From: an uncultured Bacilli bacterium
GTDB lineage: Bacteria > Bacillota_I > Bacilli_A > RF39 > UBA660
Length of the DNA stretch: 64,000 nt
Direction: 5' to 3'
Assembly: GCA_934098745.1 (NCBI GenBank)
Contig: CAKOPG010000001.1
Span: forward strand, 1 to 64,000
Position numbers and translations under genes: made by a program. The notes under the pieces were generated by a model that was given only the letters and a program-made list of their open reading frames with translations, was not told where the DNA came from and searched no databases. Below are positions 26,448-34,848 of the stretch, in pieces (the stretch's first letter is position 1; each line of letters begins with the position of its first letter).

Positions 26448-26709
26448 TAATGTTAATAATGATGGAATTAAGGTTAGAATATTTGATCTAAAAAAAGGTC
26501 TTATAGAATATGAACATGTTAAAATAATTAGAATAGTTAGTAAAGATTATAATTTATTAATTATGCAAGATTATTTGCCAATTATGGGGGAAATAGAAGG
26601 TAGTGTTGATATTAAGAGTGAAGAGGTAGAGATAAGTTTTAAAGATATTAAGGCTTTTTATATGAATAGTGGCAATGTCTTTAATTTAATGATAAAAGAG
26701 GGTAGTTAG
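26440..26709 (+). CDS. F1-ATPase epsilon-like subunit, beta-sandwich only
   Basis: The protein is 89 aa. It corresponds to the N-terminal beta sandwich of subunit epsilon: IKVRIFDLKKGLIEYEHV, then LIMQDYLPIMGEIEG, which fits the canonical (D)LGILPGHxPxxxxLxxG, and a closing hydrophobic strand. The C-terminal two-helix domain that inhibits ATP hydrolysis in housekeeping enzymes is absent. Without that brake the motor would be free to run as a hydrolase. It overlaps the beta-like gene by 8 bases and is followed after one base by the membrane protein. Assignment rests on pattern and gene order. Confidence 0.75.
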   Translation: MDNNVNNDGIKVRIFDLKKGLIEYEHVKIIRIVSKDYNLLIMQDYLPIMGEIEGSVDIKSEEVEISFKDIKAFYMNSGNVFNLMIKEGS

Positions 26710-26710
26710 T

Positions 26711-27250
26711 ATGGATATAAGTATTGATATCTTGGGTAATATGGTTAATTTCTTATTGGTAGCAATAATATTTTTAGCAGTATTAGCAATTACTTTTAAG
26801 ATTACACTTAAGAATTATAATGTTAAATCTAGTAAGATTAAGTTTTATGGTTTATTCTTAGGAATGGATAATAGATCTATATTGGCTTTTAGTTTGATTA
26901 CATTAAATTATATATTCTTAATATGGTGTACAGCTACATTTTCAGGTATTAATATTGTATATTTTGCGGTAATGGTTATTTTTATGGTTGGTTCTTCAGT
27001 AGCTTTAAAGGATTATAAAAGAATACCTATAGATATGTTATTTTGTATGATAAATGCATTATCAATATATGTTACTAGTATGATATATGATTATTTAACT
27101 AATCAATATACAACGGTATTCCTACTGATAATATTAGGATTAGTAATTATATTTATATTTTTATATTTTACATATATTACTTTTAAATACTTAAATAATA
27201 TAGTTTTAAAACAGGAGAATTTACAAAAGAAGAATTATAAAAAGCTATAG
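26711..27250 (+). CDS. Polytopic membrane protein in the F1-like cluster
   Basis: The protein is 179 aa with four or five hydrophobic segments (about 12-28, 52-75, 78-95, 105-122, 132-158) and a basic C-terminal tail. It sits between epsilon- and gamma-like genes. I cannot recognise it as subunit a: the long helix with the essential Arg facing the c-ring is not visible, and it is shorter than a. It may be a stator or coupling protein that takes the place of subunit a and links the motor to the surface proteins. No homologue is known to me, so this is one of the more promising unknowns here. Confidence 0.6.
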   Translation: MDISIDILGNMVNFLLVAIIFLAVLAITFKITLKNYNVKSSKIKFYGLFLGMDNRSILAFSLITLNYIFLIWCTATFSGINIVYFAVMVIFMVGSSVALKDYKRIPIDMLFCMINALSIYVTSMIYDYLTNQYTTVFLLIILGLVIIFIFLYFTYITFKYLNNIVLKQENLQKKNYKKL

Positions 27251-27262
27251 GAGGGATATACC

Positions 27263-28027
27263 ATGAAGATTAAGAATGTCGTTAAAGTTATGAATTTTCA
27301 GGCGATGCTTAGAATGGATAAAGCTTTAAAAGAGGCTTCAAAATATCATGATGTTGGTAAAGAGATTACGGCAATTTTAACTAGGATAATGTATAATAAG
27401 AATTTAATTTTGGATAAAAAGATTATTACACCAGATCCGGAATGTCCTAAATTAAATATTTATATTGCTAATGATTATGGTTTTTGTGGTAGTTTTAATT
27501 CTGCTATTTCAAGGCAACTGAAAAGAGATCCTGACTGTTATAAAGTAATAATAGGTAGTAAGATAGTTTATAATGATGATAAAGTACTTTTGAAGATTAG
27601 TAAAGATGATTTCTTTAAAAGATTTACAGAGATAGAGAGATTAATAGATGATGGCTTGGATAATATGAAGTATAGTGAAATTAATGTTTATTATAATCAC
27701 TTTTATTCGATTACTTCATTTGATTTCTTAAGAATTCAGCTATATCCAGTTGAATTTAAGGGAGAATATTATGAGGGTGAAGATTTTGTATCTGAGACAG
27801 ATATTAATAAAGTTATAGGAAGTTTATTAACTTTTTATATATGCTATCAATTAAAGATGTGTGAAAGTATTTCTTATGCAGCAGAAAATGTTCTTAGAAG
27901 TCAGATTACATCTTCGGCATTAGATAAGATTAAAGAGAAAGAAGAAGAAATGAGGCATGAAGAAATGAAAAAAAAGAAAGAGAAAAATGTCTTAAAAAGC
28001 GTAGAAAACTTTAAGAAGGTTATGTAA
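27263..28027 (+). CDS. F1-ATPase gamma-like subunit
   Basis: The protein is 254 aa. The centre reads LNIYIANDYGFCGSFN, matching the gamma motif ITSDRGLCGxxN, and IIGSKIV matches IIGKKG. The C-terminal helix LLTFYICYQLKMCESISYA followed by ENVLRSQITSSALDKI parallels the gamma helix that carries AxExxARMxAMxxAxxNA. The N-terminal helix is altered (NVVKVMNFQAMLRMDKALKEASKYHD instead of IKSVKNTQKITKAMKMVA), and a very basic tail of Lys/Glu extends the C-terminal helix beyond the usual end. It would be the central shaft. AGGAGG precedes the start. Confidence 0.85.
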   Translation: MKIKNVVKVMNFQAMLRMDKALKEASKYHDVGKEITAILTRIMYNKNLILDKKIITPDPECPKLNIYIANDYGFCGSFNSAISRQLKRDPDCYKVIIGSKIVYNDDKVLLKISKDDFFKRFTEIERLIDDGLDNMKYSEINVYYNHFYSITSFDFLRIQLYPVEFKGEYYEGEDFVSETDINKVIGSLLTFYICYQLKMCESISYAAENVLRSQITSSALDKIKEKEEEMRHEEMKKKKEKNVLKSVENFKKVM

Positions 28028-28044
28028 TACGGAGGTGAAATAGA

Positions 28045-29892
28045 ATGATAAAACAAAGTTTAATGGTTAATGATTCAATATTAGAGAAAAAGTTTAAAAT
28101 TTTAAGAACTAGTATTATGCTTGGAAATGTTAAAAATAGAGAGGAAATCTTAAAAGAATTTGAAGAATGTGCAAGAGATGTCGATAAAATAAGAGCTATG
28201 GCTTATGAAGAAGTTCTTGCTAGTAAGATGTATACTACAGCTACATTGGAAGAAGAAGAAACTAGATTGGAAGAGCTGATTGATTTAATTCAAAAAAGAA
28301 TTGATGAGAGAAATGATTTTATTGATGATTATATTAAAATTACTTCAAATTTCTTAGATGGATTAGATAAAGTTAGTCATGAAAATGATCTTGATGAGTA
28401 TAAAGAAAGACTTAGAAATATTTCAGAATTTTTGTCTAATTGTAAAGAAATTAATGAGATAGATAGAAAGTTAAAAGATTTAAGAGATGAATTAGAAACA
28501 AAATATGAAAATAAAGCTAATAATGATATAGTTAATAGTAAATTAGAAGATGAACTTATCGATAATTTTAATAAAGTTATAGCTAATAATTCATATTATA
28601 CTAGTTTAAATTATACAGATATTGAAACAGAAATTAATAAGATAGATATTTCGGCTAGTGAAAAGAAAGATGTAATGAATACATTTACCTCTTCTTATGA
28701 AGCCTTAAGAAGTGCTGGTATTACAGGCGCTGAAAGAGAAGAATATTTATCTTATGTTCAGGATGCAAGATATGATTATTATAATGAAATAGAAAAGAAA
28801 TTTATTTTAAGTATATATAAGCTTGTATTAGATAAAGAAACTGACTATGATAAGTTGTGTGAGAAAAGGGCTAATATAGATAGTATTCTTGCTGAAAGAA
28901 ATAAGGTTAGAAATGAACTTGAGATCGATACTTATGATGAATTTGAACATTTTGTTAGTTTATGTAAAGAACAATTTAATATTATTAAATCACAAAAATT
29001 TAATATAGAGGGAATTGATAAATTAATTGTTGAGATAAGTAGTTTTGAAGATAGACTTGAAAGATTAGAAGTGGCTAATAGTAGGAAAGAAATAACAGAA
29101 TTACTTGATGAGTTTTCTGTTTCAAAACCAGTAATAGAGAAGATTGATTTGCCTATAGAAGAAGAAATTCAAGAAGAAGTAATTACTAAGAATACTATGG
29201 AAAATAAGAAAGAACCTAATTTGGTTGTCAGAATATCTGAACCTGTAAAGATGAATGTAAAGATAGCTAGTGATACAGCTAAGTTGGTTATGAAGAAAGT
29301 GGTTATTGTTCTTGAACCTAAGAAATTTAATGGTAAGAGAGATAAAATTAAAGAAGCGGAAATAGAACTTGCTAAGTTAAAGGAAGAAGAAGAAAAAAAG
29401 AAAGAAAAAGCTAAAGAAGAGGTAAAAGAAGAAATAATACCGGTAGAAATGCCAGAATTAAAAGAGGAAATAGATAAAGATAATTTGTTTAATGATTTAG
29501 ATAGTTCTTCAATAGAAGTTAAGGTAAGTAATCCTTTGGATAAAGAAGAAAGTAATCTTTATGTAGAAGTGCCTACTGATGGAGAGATATTTGTACCTAC
29601 GGAAATAAGTGTTGAAGAACCTGAAGAAGAGAAAACAGTAGATTTATTTAGTGAAACTGATCCCTTCTTAGATGATAATGAATTTGAAGTACAAGATAGT
29701 AATATTGATAGTAATAAGATGGCTTCAAATATGCCGGAAATTAAAAATATTGGAACTGTTAGACCTAATAATTTAATCAATCAAGTAGAGAGCGTGGCAG
29801 CCGAAAATACTAATATTAATTTACCTACGATGGGACTAACTGAAAGTGGTAGTGAGAATGTTCCAATAGTTTCTGAGAATTACATAAGTTAA
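28045..29892 (+). CDS. 615-aa cytoplasmic coiled-coil protein of the F1-like cluster
   Basis: The protein has no signal peptide or membrane segment. Residues 1-370 are predicted long helices with strong coiled-coil character (EEEETRLEELIDLIQKRID and similar). Residues about 385-440 form a small more hydrophobic segment (LVVRISEPVKMNVKIASD), then a Lys/Glu-rich helix (440-470), and the last 140 residues are acidic, low-complexity and probably disordered. It follows the gamma-like gene by 17 bases with a GGAGGTG site and ends the cluster. I know no homologue. Its size and place suggest a cytoplasmic scaffold that organises motor units; this is inference. Confidence 0.6.
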   Translation: MIKQSLMVNDSILEKKFKILRTSIMLGNVKNREEILKEFEECARDVDKIRAMAYEEVLASKMYTTATLEEEETRLEELIDLIQKRIDERNDFIDDYIKITSNFLDGLDKVSHENDLDEYKERLRNISEFLSNCKEINEIDRKLKDLRDELETKYENKANNDIVNSKLEDELIDNFNKVIANNSYYTSLNYTDIETEINKIDISASEKKDVMNTFTSSYEALRSAGITGAEREEYLSYVQDARYDYYNEIEKKFILSIYKLVLDKETDYDKLCEKRANIDSILAERNKVRNELEIDTYDEFEHFVSLCKEQFNIIKSQKFNIEGIDKLIVEISSFEDRLERLEVANSRKEITELLDEFSVSKPVIEKIDLPIEEEIQEEVITKNTMENKKEPNLVVRISEPVKMNVKIASDTAKLVMKKVVIVLEPKKFNGKRDKIKEAEIELAKLKEEEEKKKEKAKEEVKEEIIPVEMPELKEEIDKDNLFNDLDSSSIEVKVSNPLDKEESNLYVEVPTDGEIFVPTEISVEEPEEEKTVDLFSETDPFLDDNEFEVQDSNIDSNKMASNMPEIKNIGTVRPNNLINQVESVAAENTNINLPTMGLTESGSENVPIVSENYIS

Positions 29893-29914
29893 TAAAAAAA
29901 ATCGTAAAAAGATA

Positions 29915-29943
29915 TTGCTTTTTAGACAATATTCTGGTATCAT
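29915..29943 (+). promoter_or_regulatory. Promoter of the TasA/camelysin-like gene
   Basis: TTGCTT (29915-29920), 17-base spacer, TATCAT (29938-29943), 27 bases before the start codon. Confidence 0.6.
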
Positions 29944-29970
29944 GTTAATAGTAAGGAGGATAGAAAAGAA

Positions 29971-30666
29971 ATGGAACAAAATAACGGAAGAGGGATATTT
30001 TATGGAGTTATAGGTGTTGCTACACTTGTAGTTGCTATAATTGGTGCAACATTTGCATACTTCTCATCTCAAAACAATACTGCTGATGATGCAATCCAAA
30101 CTGGTACTGCTACAGTTGCTAACTATACTTTAGTAGCTGATAGTGCAGTAGATACTAAAACAGGTTTAATTCCAGTTAAATCTAGTGATGCTAATTTTGC
30201 TAAGCATATTGGTACTAGTGCAACTTCTTGTTTAGATGATAGTGCAAATAAATATCCAATGTGTACAGTATATACATATACAATTGGTAATGAATCAAAC
30301 GTAGCTCAAGAAACATATGTAACTTTAAAACCATCTGCATTAAGTAAATTTACAAATTTACATTATGCTATTTATGATGGAAAACCTGCTGATGGAGCAT
30401 TTTCAGCACCTGCTGATGCTTTAGCTACTGATAAATTTACTGGTACTGATCCAATTAATTTAACTACTGCTTTAGGTACTTCTGGTGTATTAACATTAGG
30501 AGCTAAAGGTACTGCTACAGCTACTAAAACATTTACTATTGTTTTATGGCTAGAAGAAGCTGGCGCTGATAACAATGCTGAAGTTGGCGGAACATTTGCT
30601 GCTGGATTAACTGTTTCAAATAGTGCTACTGGTAATACTGGTATTACTGCAGTTTTAACAGCGTAA
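29971..30666 (+). CDS. TasA/camelysin-like exported protein with SipW-type signal
   Basis: The protein is 231 aa. Residues 12-30 (ATLVVAIIGATFAYFSS) fit the signal peptide recognised by the SipW-type signal peptidase, whose clients TasA and camelysin form surface fibres or act as surface proteases. The exported part is Ala/Thr-rich with two Cys (SCLDDSANKYPMC) that could form a disulfide, and has the beta-sandwich look of the family (YTYTIGNESNVAQETYVTL). Its codon use (many GCT and ACT) and its own promoter, strong AAGGAGGA site and terminator suggest high expression. No SipW peptidase gene lies in the window. It directly follows the F1-like cluster, so it may be a surface partner. Confidence 0.75.
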   Translation: MEQNNGRGIFYGVIGVATLVVAIIGATFAYFSSQNNTADDAIQTGTATVANYTLVADSAVDTKTGLIPVKSSDANFAKHIGTSATSCLDDSANKYPMCTVYTYTIGNESNVAQETYVTLKPSALSKFTNLHYAIYDGKPADGAFSAPADALATDKFTGTDPINLTTALGTSGVLTLGAKGTATATKTFTIVLWLEEAGADNNAEVGGTFAAGLTVSNSATGNTGITAVLTA

Positions 30667-30686
30667 GTAATTAATTATGAAAATGA

Positions 30687-30720
30687 GAATATGATGGATA
30701 AAAAATCATATTCTTTTTTT
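30687..30720 (+). terminator. Rho-independent terminator
   Basis: GAATATGAT (30687-30695) pairs with ATCATATTC (30705-30713), followed by T7. Confidence 0.9.
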
Positions 30721-30775
30721 AGTTATTGAAGTAAAAAGAATATTTTTTGGTAATAATATATATGAGGGGGAATAT

Positions 30776-31456
30776 ATGATACAATTTAAAAATATTCCGG
30801 ATAATGATAAACCTAGGGAAAGATTATATAATTTAGGAAGTGAAAATTTATCCGATGAAGAACTTCTTTCTATTATTTTAAAGACAGGTACAAAAGGACT
30901 TAGTGTTAAGGAAGTATCTTTAAAATTACTTGAAAACATTGGTGATTTGAGAAAACTTAAGGATATAGGAATAAATAGTTTAATGAAGATTACTGGTATT
31001 GGTTTGGTGAAAGCTACGGAGTTAAAGGCAGTAGTAGAGCTTGGAAAAAGAATATATTTTGATAATAATGATCTTGATAAGATAAAAATAAATAGTCCTT
31101 ATTTAGTATATAGTTATTATAAAGATAAGTTAATGGATAAGAAACAGGAATATTTTTATTGTATATATGTTGATACGAAAGGTTATTGTATAGGCAAAAA
31201 ATGTCTTTTTATAGGTACTATTAATAATTCTTTAGTGCATCCTAGAGAAATATTTAAAGAAGCTTATTTATTATCGGCTAATGGAATAATATGTGTACAT
31301 AATCATCCTTCGGGAGATGCTACACCAAGTAAAGAAGATGAATTAGTAACTAGAAAGTTAAAGGAAATAGGTATAATACATGGTATTAATATAATAGATC
31401 ATGTTATTATTGGTAATAATAATTTCTATAGTTTTAGGGAAGATAAAAAATTGTAA
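30776..31456 (+). CDS. radC: RadC/JAB-domain DNA repair-type protein
   Basis: The protein is 226 aa, the usual RadC length. The N-terminal half has helix-hairpin-helix elements (LMKITGIGLVKATELKAV). The C-terminal half is a JAB/MPN metalloprotease-like domain with the motif HNHPSGDATPSKED (His-x-His-Pro-x7-Ser-x2-Asp type). The biochemical role of RadC is unsettled; the original link to DNA repair in E. coli has been questioned. GAGGGGG lies before the ATG. It stands alone, between the TasA-like terminator and deoD. Confidence 0.93.
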   Translation: MIQFKNIPDNDKPRERLYNLGSENLSDEELLSIILKTGTKGLSVKEVSLKLLENIGDLRKLKDIGINSLMKITGIGLVKATELKAVVELGKRIYFDNNDLDKIKINSPYLVYSYYKDKLMDKKQEYFYCIYVDTKGYCIGKKCLFIGTINNSLVHPREIFKEAYLLSANGIICVHNHPSGDATPSKEDELVTRKLKEIGIIHGINIIDHVIIGNNNFYSFREDKKL

Positions 31457-31564
31457 ACTCATAGTAAAAAATGGACAAGATAGGAATATTTTGATACAAT
31501 TAGGTTGTTATTAGTAAGAATTAATAACTATGTATTTTATAACATAGAAATGGAGTGATTATTT

Positions 31565-32275
31565 ATGGCAACAGTTCATATAGAGAGTAAGAAAGAAGAT
31601 ATTTCGGATATAGTATTAATGCCGGGAGATCCTAAGAGAAGTGAATATATTGCTAAGAAATATTTAAAAGATTATAAGATTGTTAATACTGTTAGAGGAA
31701 TGACAGCTTATACGGGATATTATAAGGATAGATTAATAACGATTTTTCCTTCAGGGATGGGTTGTCCTAGTATGGGAATATATTCATATGAATTATACAA
31801 AGAATATGGAGTAGAAAATATTATTAGAATAGGTTCTTGTGGAGGATATTCACAAAGATTAAAATTAAGAGATGTTATTTTAGTAACTGGTAGTTATAGT
31901 GATAGCAATTATGCTAAAGCTATGGGTGGTTATAAAGATAAATTAATACTTTCAGATAATAGTTTGAATAATGTTATTGAAAGTACTGCTAAAGATAAAG
32001 ATATTAGGTTAGTAAAGGGAAATATTTATTGTGGCGATGCTTTTTATGAAGTAGAATACGATTATAAGAAAAGAGCAAATGATAAGGATGTATTAGGGAT
32101 AGAGATGGAAACGTTTGCTTTATTTAGTAATGCTATTAAGTTTTCTAAAAGAGCAACAGCTTTACTTACGGTATCTGATATGTTTAGTTCGGTAGAAAAG
32201 TTAAGTAGTGAAGATAGAGAAAAAGGTCTTAATGAAATGATTTTATTAGCATTAGAAAGTTGTTTAAAACTTTAA
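31565..32275 (+). CDS. deoD: Purine nucleoside phosphorylase, DeoD type
   Basis: The protein is 236 aa, as in hexameric DeoD enzymes. It splits purine (deoxy)ribonucleosides with phosphate to base plus (deoxy)ribose 1-phosphate in salvage. Visible motifs are MPGDPKRSEYIA (phosphate-binding Gly loop, residues 18-29), PSGMGCPSMGIY, RIGSCGGY, and GIEMETFALF with the ribose-binding MExE-type segment. The catalytic Asp lies in TVSDMF. TGGAGTGAT precedes the start. A small M16 peptidase pair follows. A second nucleoside phosphorylase lies at 54424. Confidence 0.93.
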   Translation: MATVHIESKKEDISDIVLMPGDPKRSEYIAKKYLKDYKIVNTVRGMTAYTGYYKDRLITIFPSGMGCPSMGIYSYELYKEYGVENIIRIGSCGGYSQRLKLRDVILVTGSYSDSNYAKAMGGYKDKLILSDNSLNNVIESTAKDKDIRLVKGNIYCGDAFYEVEYDYKKRANDKDVLGIEMETFALFSNAIKFSKRATALLTVSDMFSSVEKLSSEDREKGLNEMILLALESCLKL

Positions 32276-32309
32276 TTATTGGTAATAATAGTAAGGAGGA
32301 GGAACGGTT

Positions 32310-33563
32310 ATGGAATATACAAAATATGATATGAATGCATACAATTTACATATCGTTAAAACTGATAAGTTTAAAACAGTAACTGTTAGTGTAGCTTTTA
32401 GAAGAAAAACTGTAAAAGAAGAGGTAACTATTAGAAATCTTTTAAAAGAATTAATTGTTAATTCATCTCTTAATTATCCAACAGAGAAAAGTTTAATTAT
32501 TGAGACAGAGAAATTGTATGATTTAAAGTTATTAGCATCTAATTACCGTATAGGAAACTATACTATTTTATCTTTTAAGGAAAGGTTTTTAAATGAGAAA
32601 TATACGGAAGAAGGAATGAATGAGGAATCAATTAGATTTTTACTTGATTTAATTTTTAATCCTAGACTTGATAATGATGTTTTAAAATGTAAGAAAAAGA
32701 TTGAAAAGAGTATTTTATCACTTAAGGATAATAAAGTTAAATATTCGTTACTTAAATTATTAGAAAGTACTAATGATATGCCATACTCTTATAATAGTTA
32801 TGGAAATATAGATGATGTAAATAAGATAACAAATGAGGATATAGTAAATTATTATAATAGTGTTTTAAGAGATGATATAATTGACGTTTTTGTTGTGGGA
32901 GAAGTAGATGATGTCGAAATAAAAAGAATATTTAAAGAATATTTCAAGGTAACTACTTTTCATAAACAAGAATGTGAAGTAGTGGTAAAAGAATTACCGA
33001 AGGTTAGGAAAGTAGAAGTAATTAAAGAAGAAGATAATGTAAATCAAACACAATTAGCTATTTTATATAGTTTAAATGGAATAACTGATAAGGAAAGAAA
33101 GTTTGTTTTACCAATATTTAGTGAAATGTTGGGCGGTTCTTCTAATTCGATTTTGTTTGATTCAGTAAGGGAAAAAAATTCATATGCTTATTATGTTAAT
33201 TCGATAGTAAAATCTTATGATAATATTATGATGATATATGCTGGTATTGATGGAAATAATCAAGATAATGTTAGAAAGATAATTGATAAAGAACTAAAAA
33301 TGATCACTAAAGGACATGTCGATAAAGAAAAACTGGAATGTGCTAAAAAAACAATGATATCAGCAATTAAAGCTAGTTTGGATAATCCAATAGGAATAAT
33401 TAATGGTTATTATGCAATGGAATTAGTAAATGCAGATGAATTTGAGGCTAGAATTGAAGGAATGGCAAATGTTACGATGGAAGATATTATAACAGTAAGT
33501 AAGAAGATATCTATGTATAAATCATTTGTATTGGAGGCGTCTTGTGAAGAAAATAACGATTAA
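32310..33563 (+). CDS. Inactive M16-family peptidase subunit (YmfF-like)
   Basis: The protein is 417 aa with the two-lobed M16 fold but no HxxEH zinc motif. The N-terminal lobe reads SVAFRRKTVKEEVTIRNLL where active members have the zinc motif; the C-terminal half contains the typical YSLNGITDKERKFVLPIFSEMLGGSSNS segment and DSVREKNSYAYYVNS. Such inactive partners form heterodimers with an active subunit. The active YmfH-like gene overlaps its end by 20 bases, which supports a complex. AAGGAGGAGGAA is a strong ribosome site. The pair is common in Firmicutes; the natural substrate is unknown. Confidence 0.85.
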   Translation: MEYTKYDMNAYNLHIVKTDKFKTVTVSVAFRRKTVKEEVTIRNLLKELIVNSSLNYPTEKSLIIETEKLYDLKLLASNYRIGNYTILSFKERFLNEKYTEEGMNEESIRFLLDLIFNPRLDNDVLKCKKKIEKSILSLKDNKVKYSLLKLLESTNDMPYSYNSYGNIDDVNKITNEDIVNYYNSVLRDDIIDVFVVGEVDDVEIKRIFKEYFKVTTFHKQECEVVVKELPKVRKVEVIKEEDNVNQTQLAILYSLNGITDKERKFVLPIFSEMLGGSSNSILFDSVREKNSYAYYVNSIVKSYDNIMMIYAGIDGNNQDNVRKIIDKELKMITKGHVDKEKLECAKKTMISAIKASLDNPIGIINGYYAMELVNADEFEARIEGMANVTMEDIITVSKKISMYKSFVLEASCEENND

Positions 33564-34815
33564 AAGAATAGATGAAGATATTTATTATGAAAAATTAGAT
33601 AATGGATTAGATGTATATTTTTATGTTAATAAAAATATACATAATAACTATGTAACTTTTACAACAAAGTATGGCTCTGTATATAATGAATTTGAGGATT
33701 TGAAACAGGGAAAATTTAAGAAATTTCCTAATGGAATAGCTCATTTTTTAGAGCATAAGGTTTTTGTTCAAGAAAAAGATCCACAACCAGAAGATTTTTA
33801 TGCGGAAAGTGGGGCAATAACTAATGCTTATACGACGTTTAAGAATACAACTTATTTATTTTCAGGTATAGATAAGATTGAAGAAAATATAGCTTTTTTA
33901 TTAGATTTTGTTCAAAATTTGTATTTGACTTTTGAAAATGTTGAATCAGAAAAGGGAATTATTATTCAAGAGATTAATATGTGTGATGATAGACCAACAG
34001 ATATTTTATATGAAAAGATTAGACAGAATACCATTTTTGAAAATCCTTTTAAAGAGAGCATTATTGGTACAGAGAGTGAAGTTAAGAGTATTACTAAGGA
34101 ATTATTAGAAAAATGCTATGACAAGTTTTATAATCCTAGTAATATGTTTTTAGTGGTAACTGGTAACTTCGATATGGATAATGTTTTAAAGACTATTAAA
34201 GAAAATCAAGATAAGAAAGAATTTAAAGAATATAAAGAAATAAAATTAAAAGAATTTAAAGAACCGGATAAGATTGTTAAAAAATATGAAGTTGTTAAGT
34301 GTAACACGAATATTCCTAAGATAGCTTATTCGATAAAGATACCATTAAATAAATTTAAAATGGATAGAAGAAAACTTAGTATTTATATGTTTATTATTTT
34401 TAATTTATTATTTGGAGATACTTCAGTATTTGATGAAGAATGTAAGAAAGATGGTATTATTACTAATACGTTAGCTTATAATAATTTGAATATCGATACC
34501 CATTTTATTATTTCTTTGGTTAATTCAAGTGATAAATATAAAGAACTTATTGAGAGAATAGATAATGAATTTAAGAATATTAAATTTAAGAAAGATGAAC
34601 TTGACAGAAAGAAAAAAGTATTAATTAGTAATGAAATATTTAGTTATGAAAATATTGAAATGGTTAATGATATGATTATAGATAATATAATTTTTGATAA
34701 TCAAATAGAAACTGATATGGTAGGAATTATTGAGTCACTAAATATAGATGAATTAAATGAAGTTGTTGAGAAAATAGATTTTAGTAATAAGAGTATAGTA
34801 ATATTAGAGAAATAG
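33544..34815 (+). CDS. M16-family zinc metallopeptidase (YmfH-like)
   Basis: The protein is about 423 aa, starting with the GTG at 33544, 6 bases after GGAGG; the TTG at 33526 lies upstream of that site. The active-site motif HFLEHKVF gives HxxEH, and a downstream Glu in ESEKGIIIQEINM completes the zinc set. The rest has the M16 two-lobe pattern. It should be the catalytic half of a heterodimer with the preceding gene product. In other Firmicutes related pairs process small secreted peptides or are needed for cell physiology, but the target here is unknown. A terminator follows at once. Confidence 0.9.
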   Translation: MKKITIKRIDEDIYYEKLDNGLDVYFYVNKNIHNNYVTFTTKYGSVYNEFEDLKQGKFKKFPNGIAHFLEHKVFVQEKDPQPEDFYAESGAITNAYTTFKNTTYLFSGIDKIEENIAFLLDFVQNLYLTFENVESEKGIIIQEINMCDDRPTDILYEKIRQNTIFENPFKESIIGTESEVKSITKELLEKCYDKFYNPSNMFLVVTGNFDMDNVLKTIKENQDKKEFKEYKEIKLKEFKEPDKIVKKYEVVKCNTNIPKIAYSIKIPLNKFKMDRRKLSIYMFIIFNLLFGDTSVFDEECKKDGIITNTLAYNNLNIDTHFIISLVNSSDKYKELIERIDNEFKNIKFKKDELDRKKKVLISNEIFSYENIEMVNDMIIDNIIFDNQIETDMVGIIESLNIDELNEVVEKIDFSNKSIVILEK

Positions 34816-34848
34816 AAACATTGTCTTATTTAAGAGAATGTTTCTTTT
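34815..34848 (+). terminator. Rho-independent terminator
   Basis: GAAACATT (34815-34822) pairs with AATGTTTC (34837-34844), followed by TTTTC. It begins at the stop codon of the M16 gene. Confidence 0.8.

Noticed and set aside
22742..28027. Reading the ATPase cluster as the ordinary ATP synthase operon
   Set aside because: No subunit a is recognisable, the c carboxylate is missing, the order is unusual and alpha is about 60 residues short, so a housekeeping enzyme does not fit.
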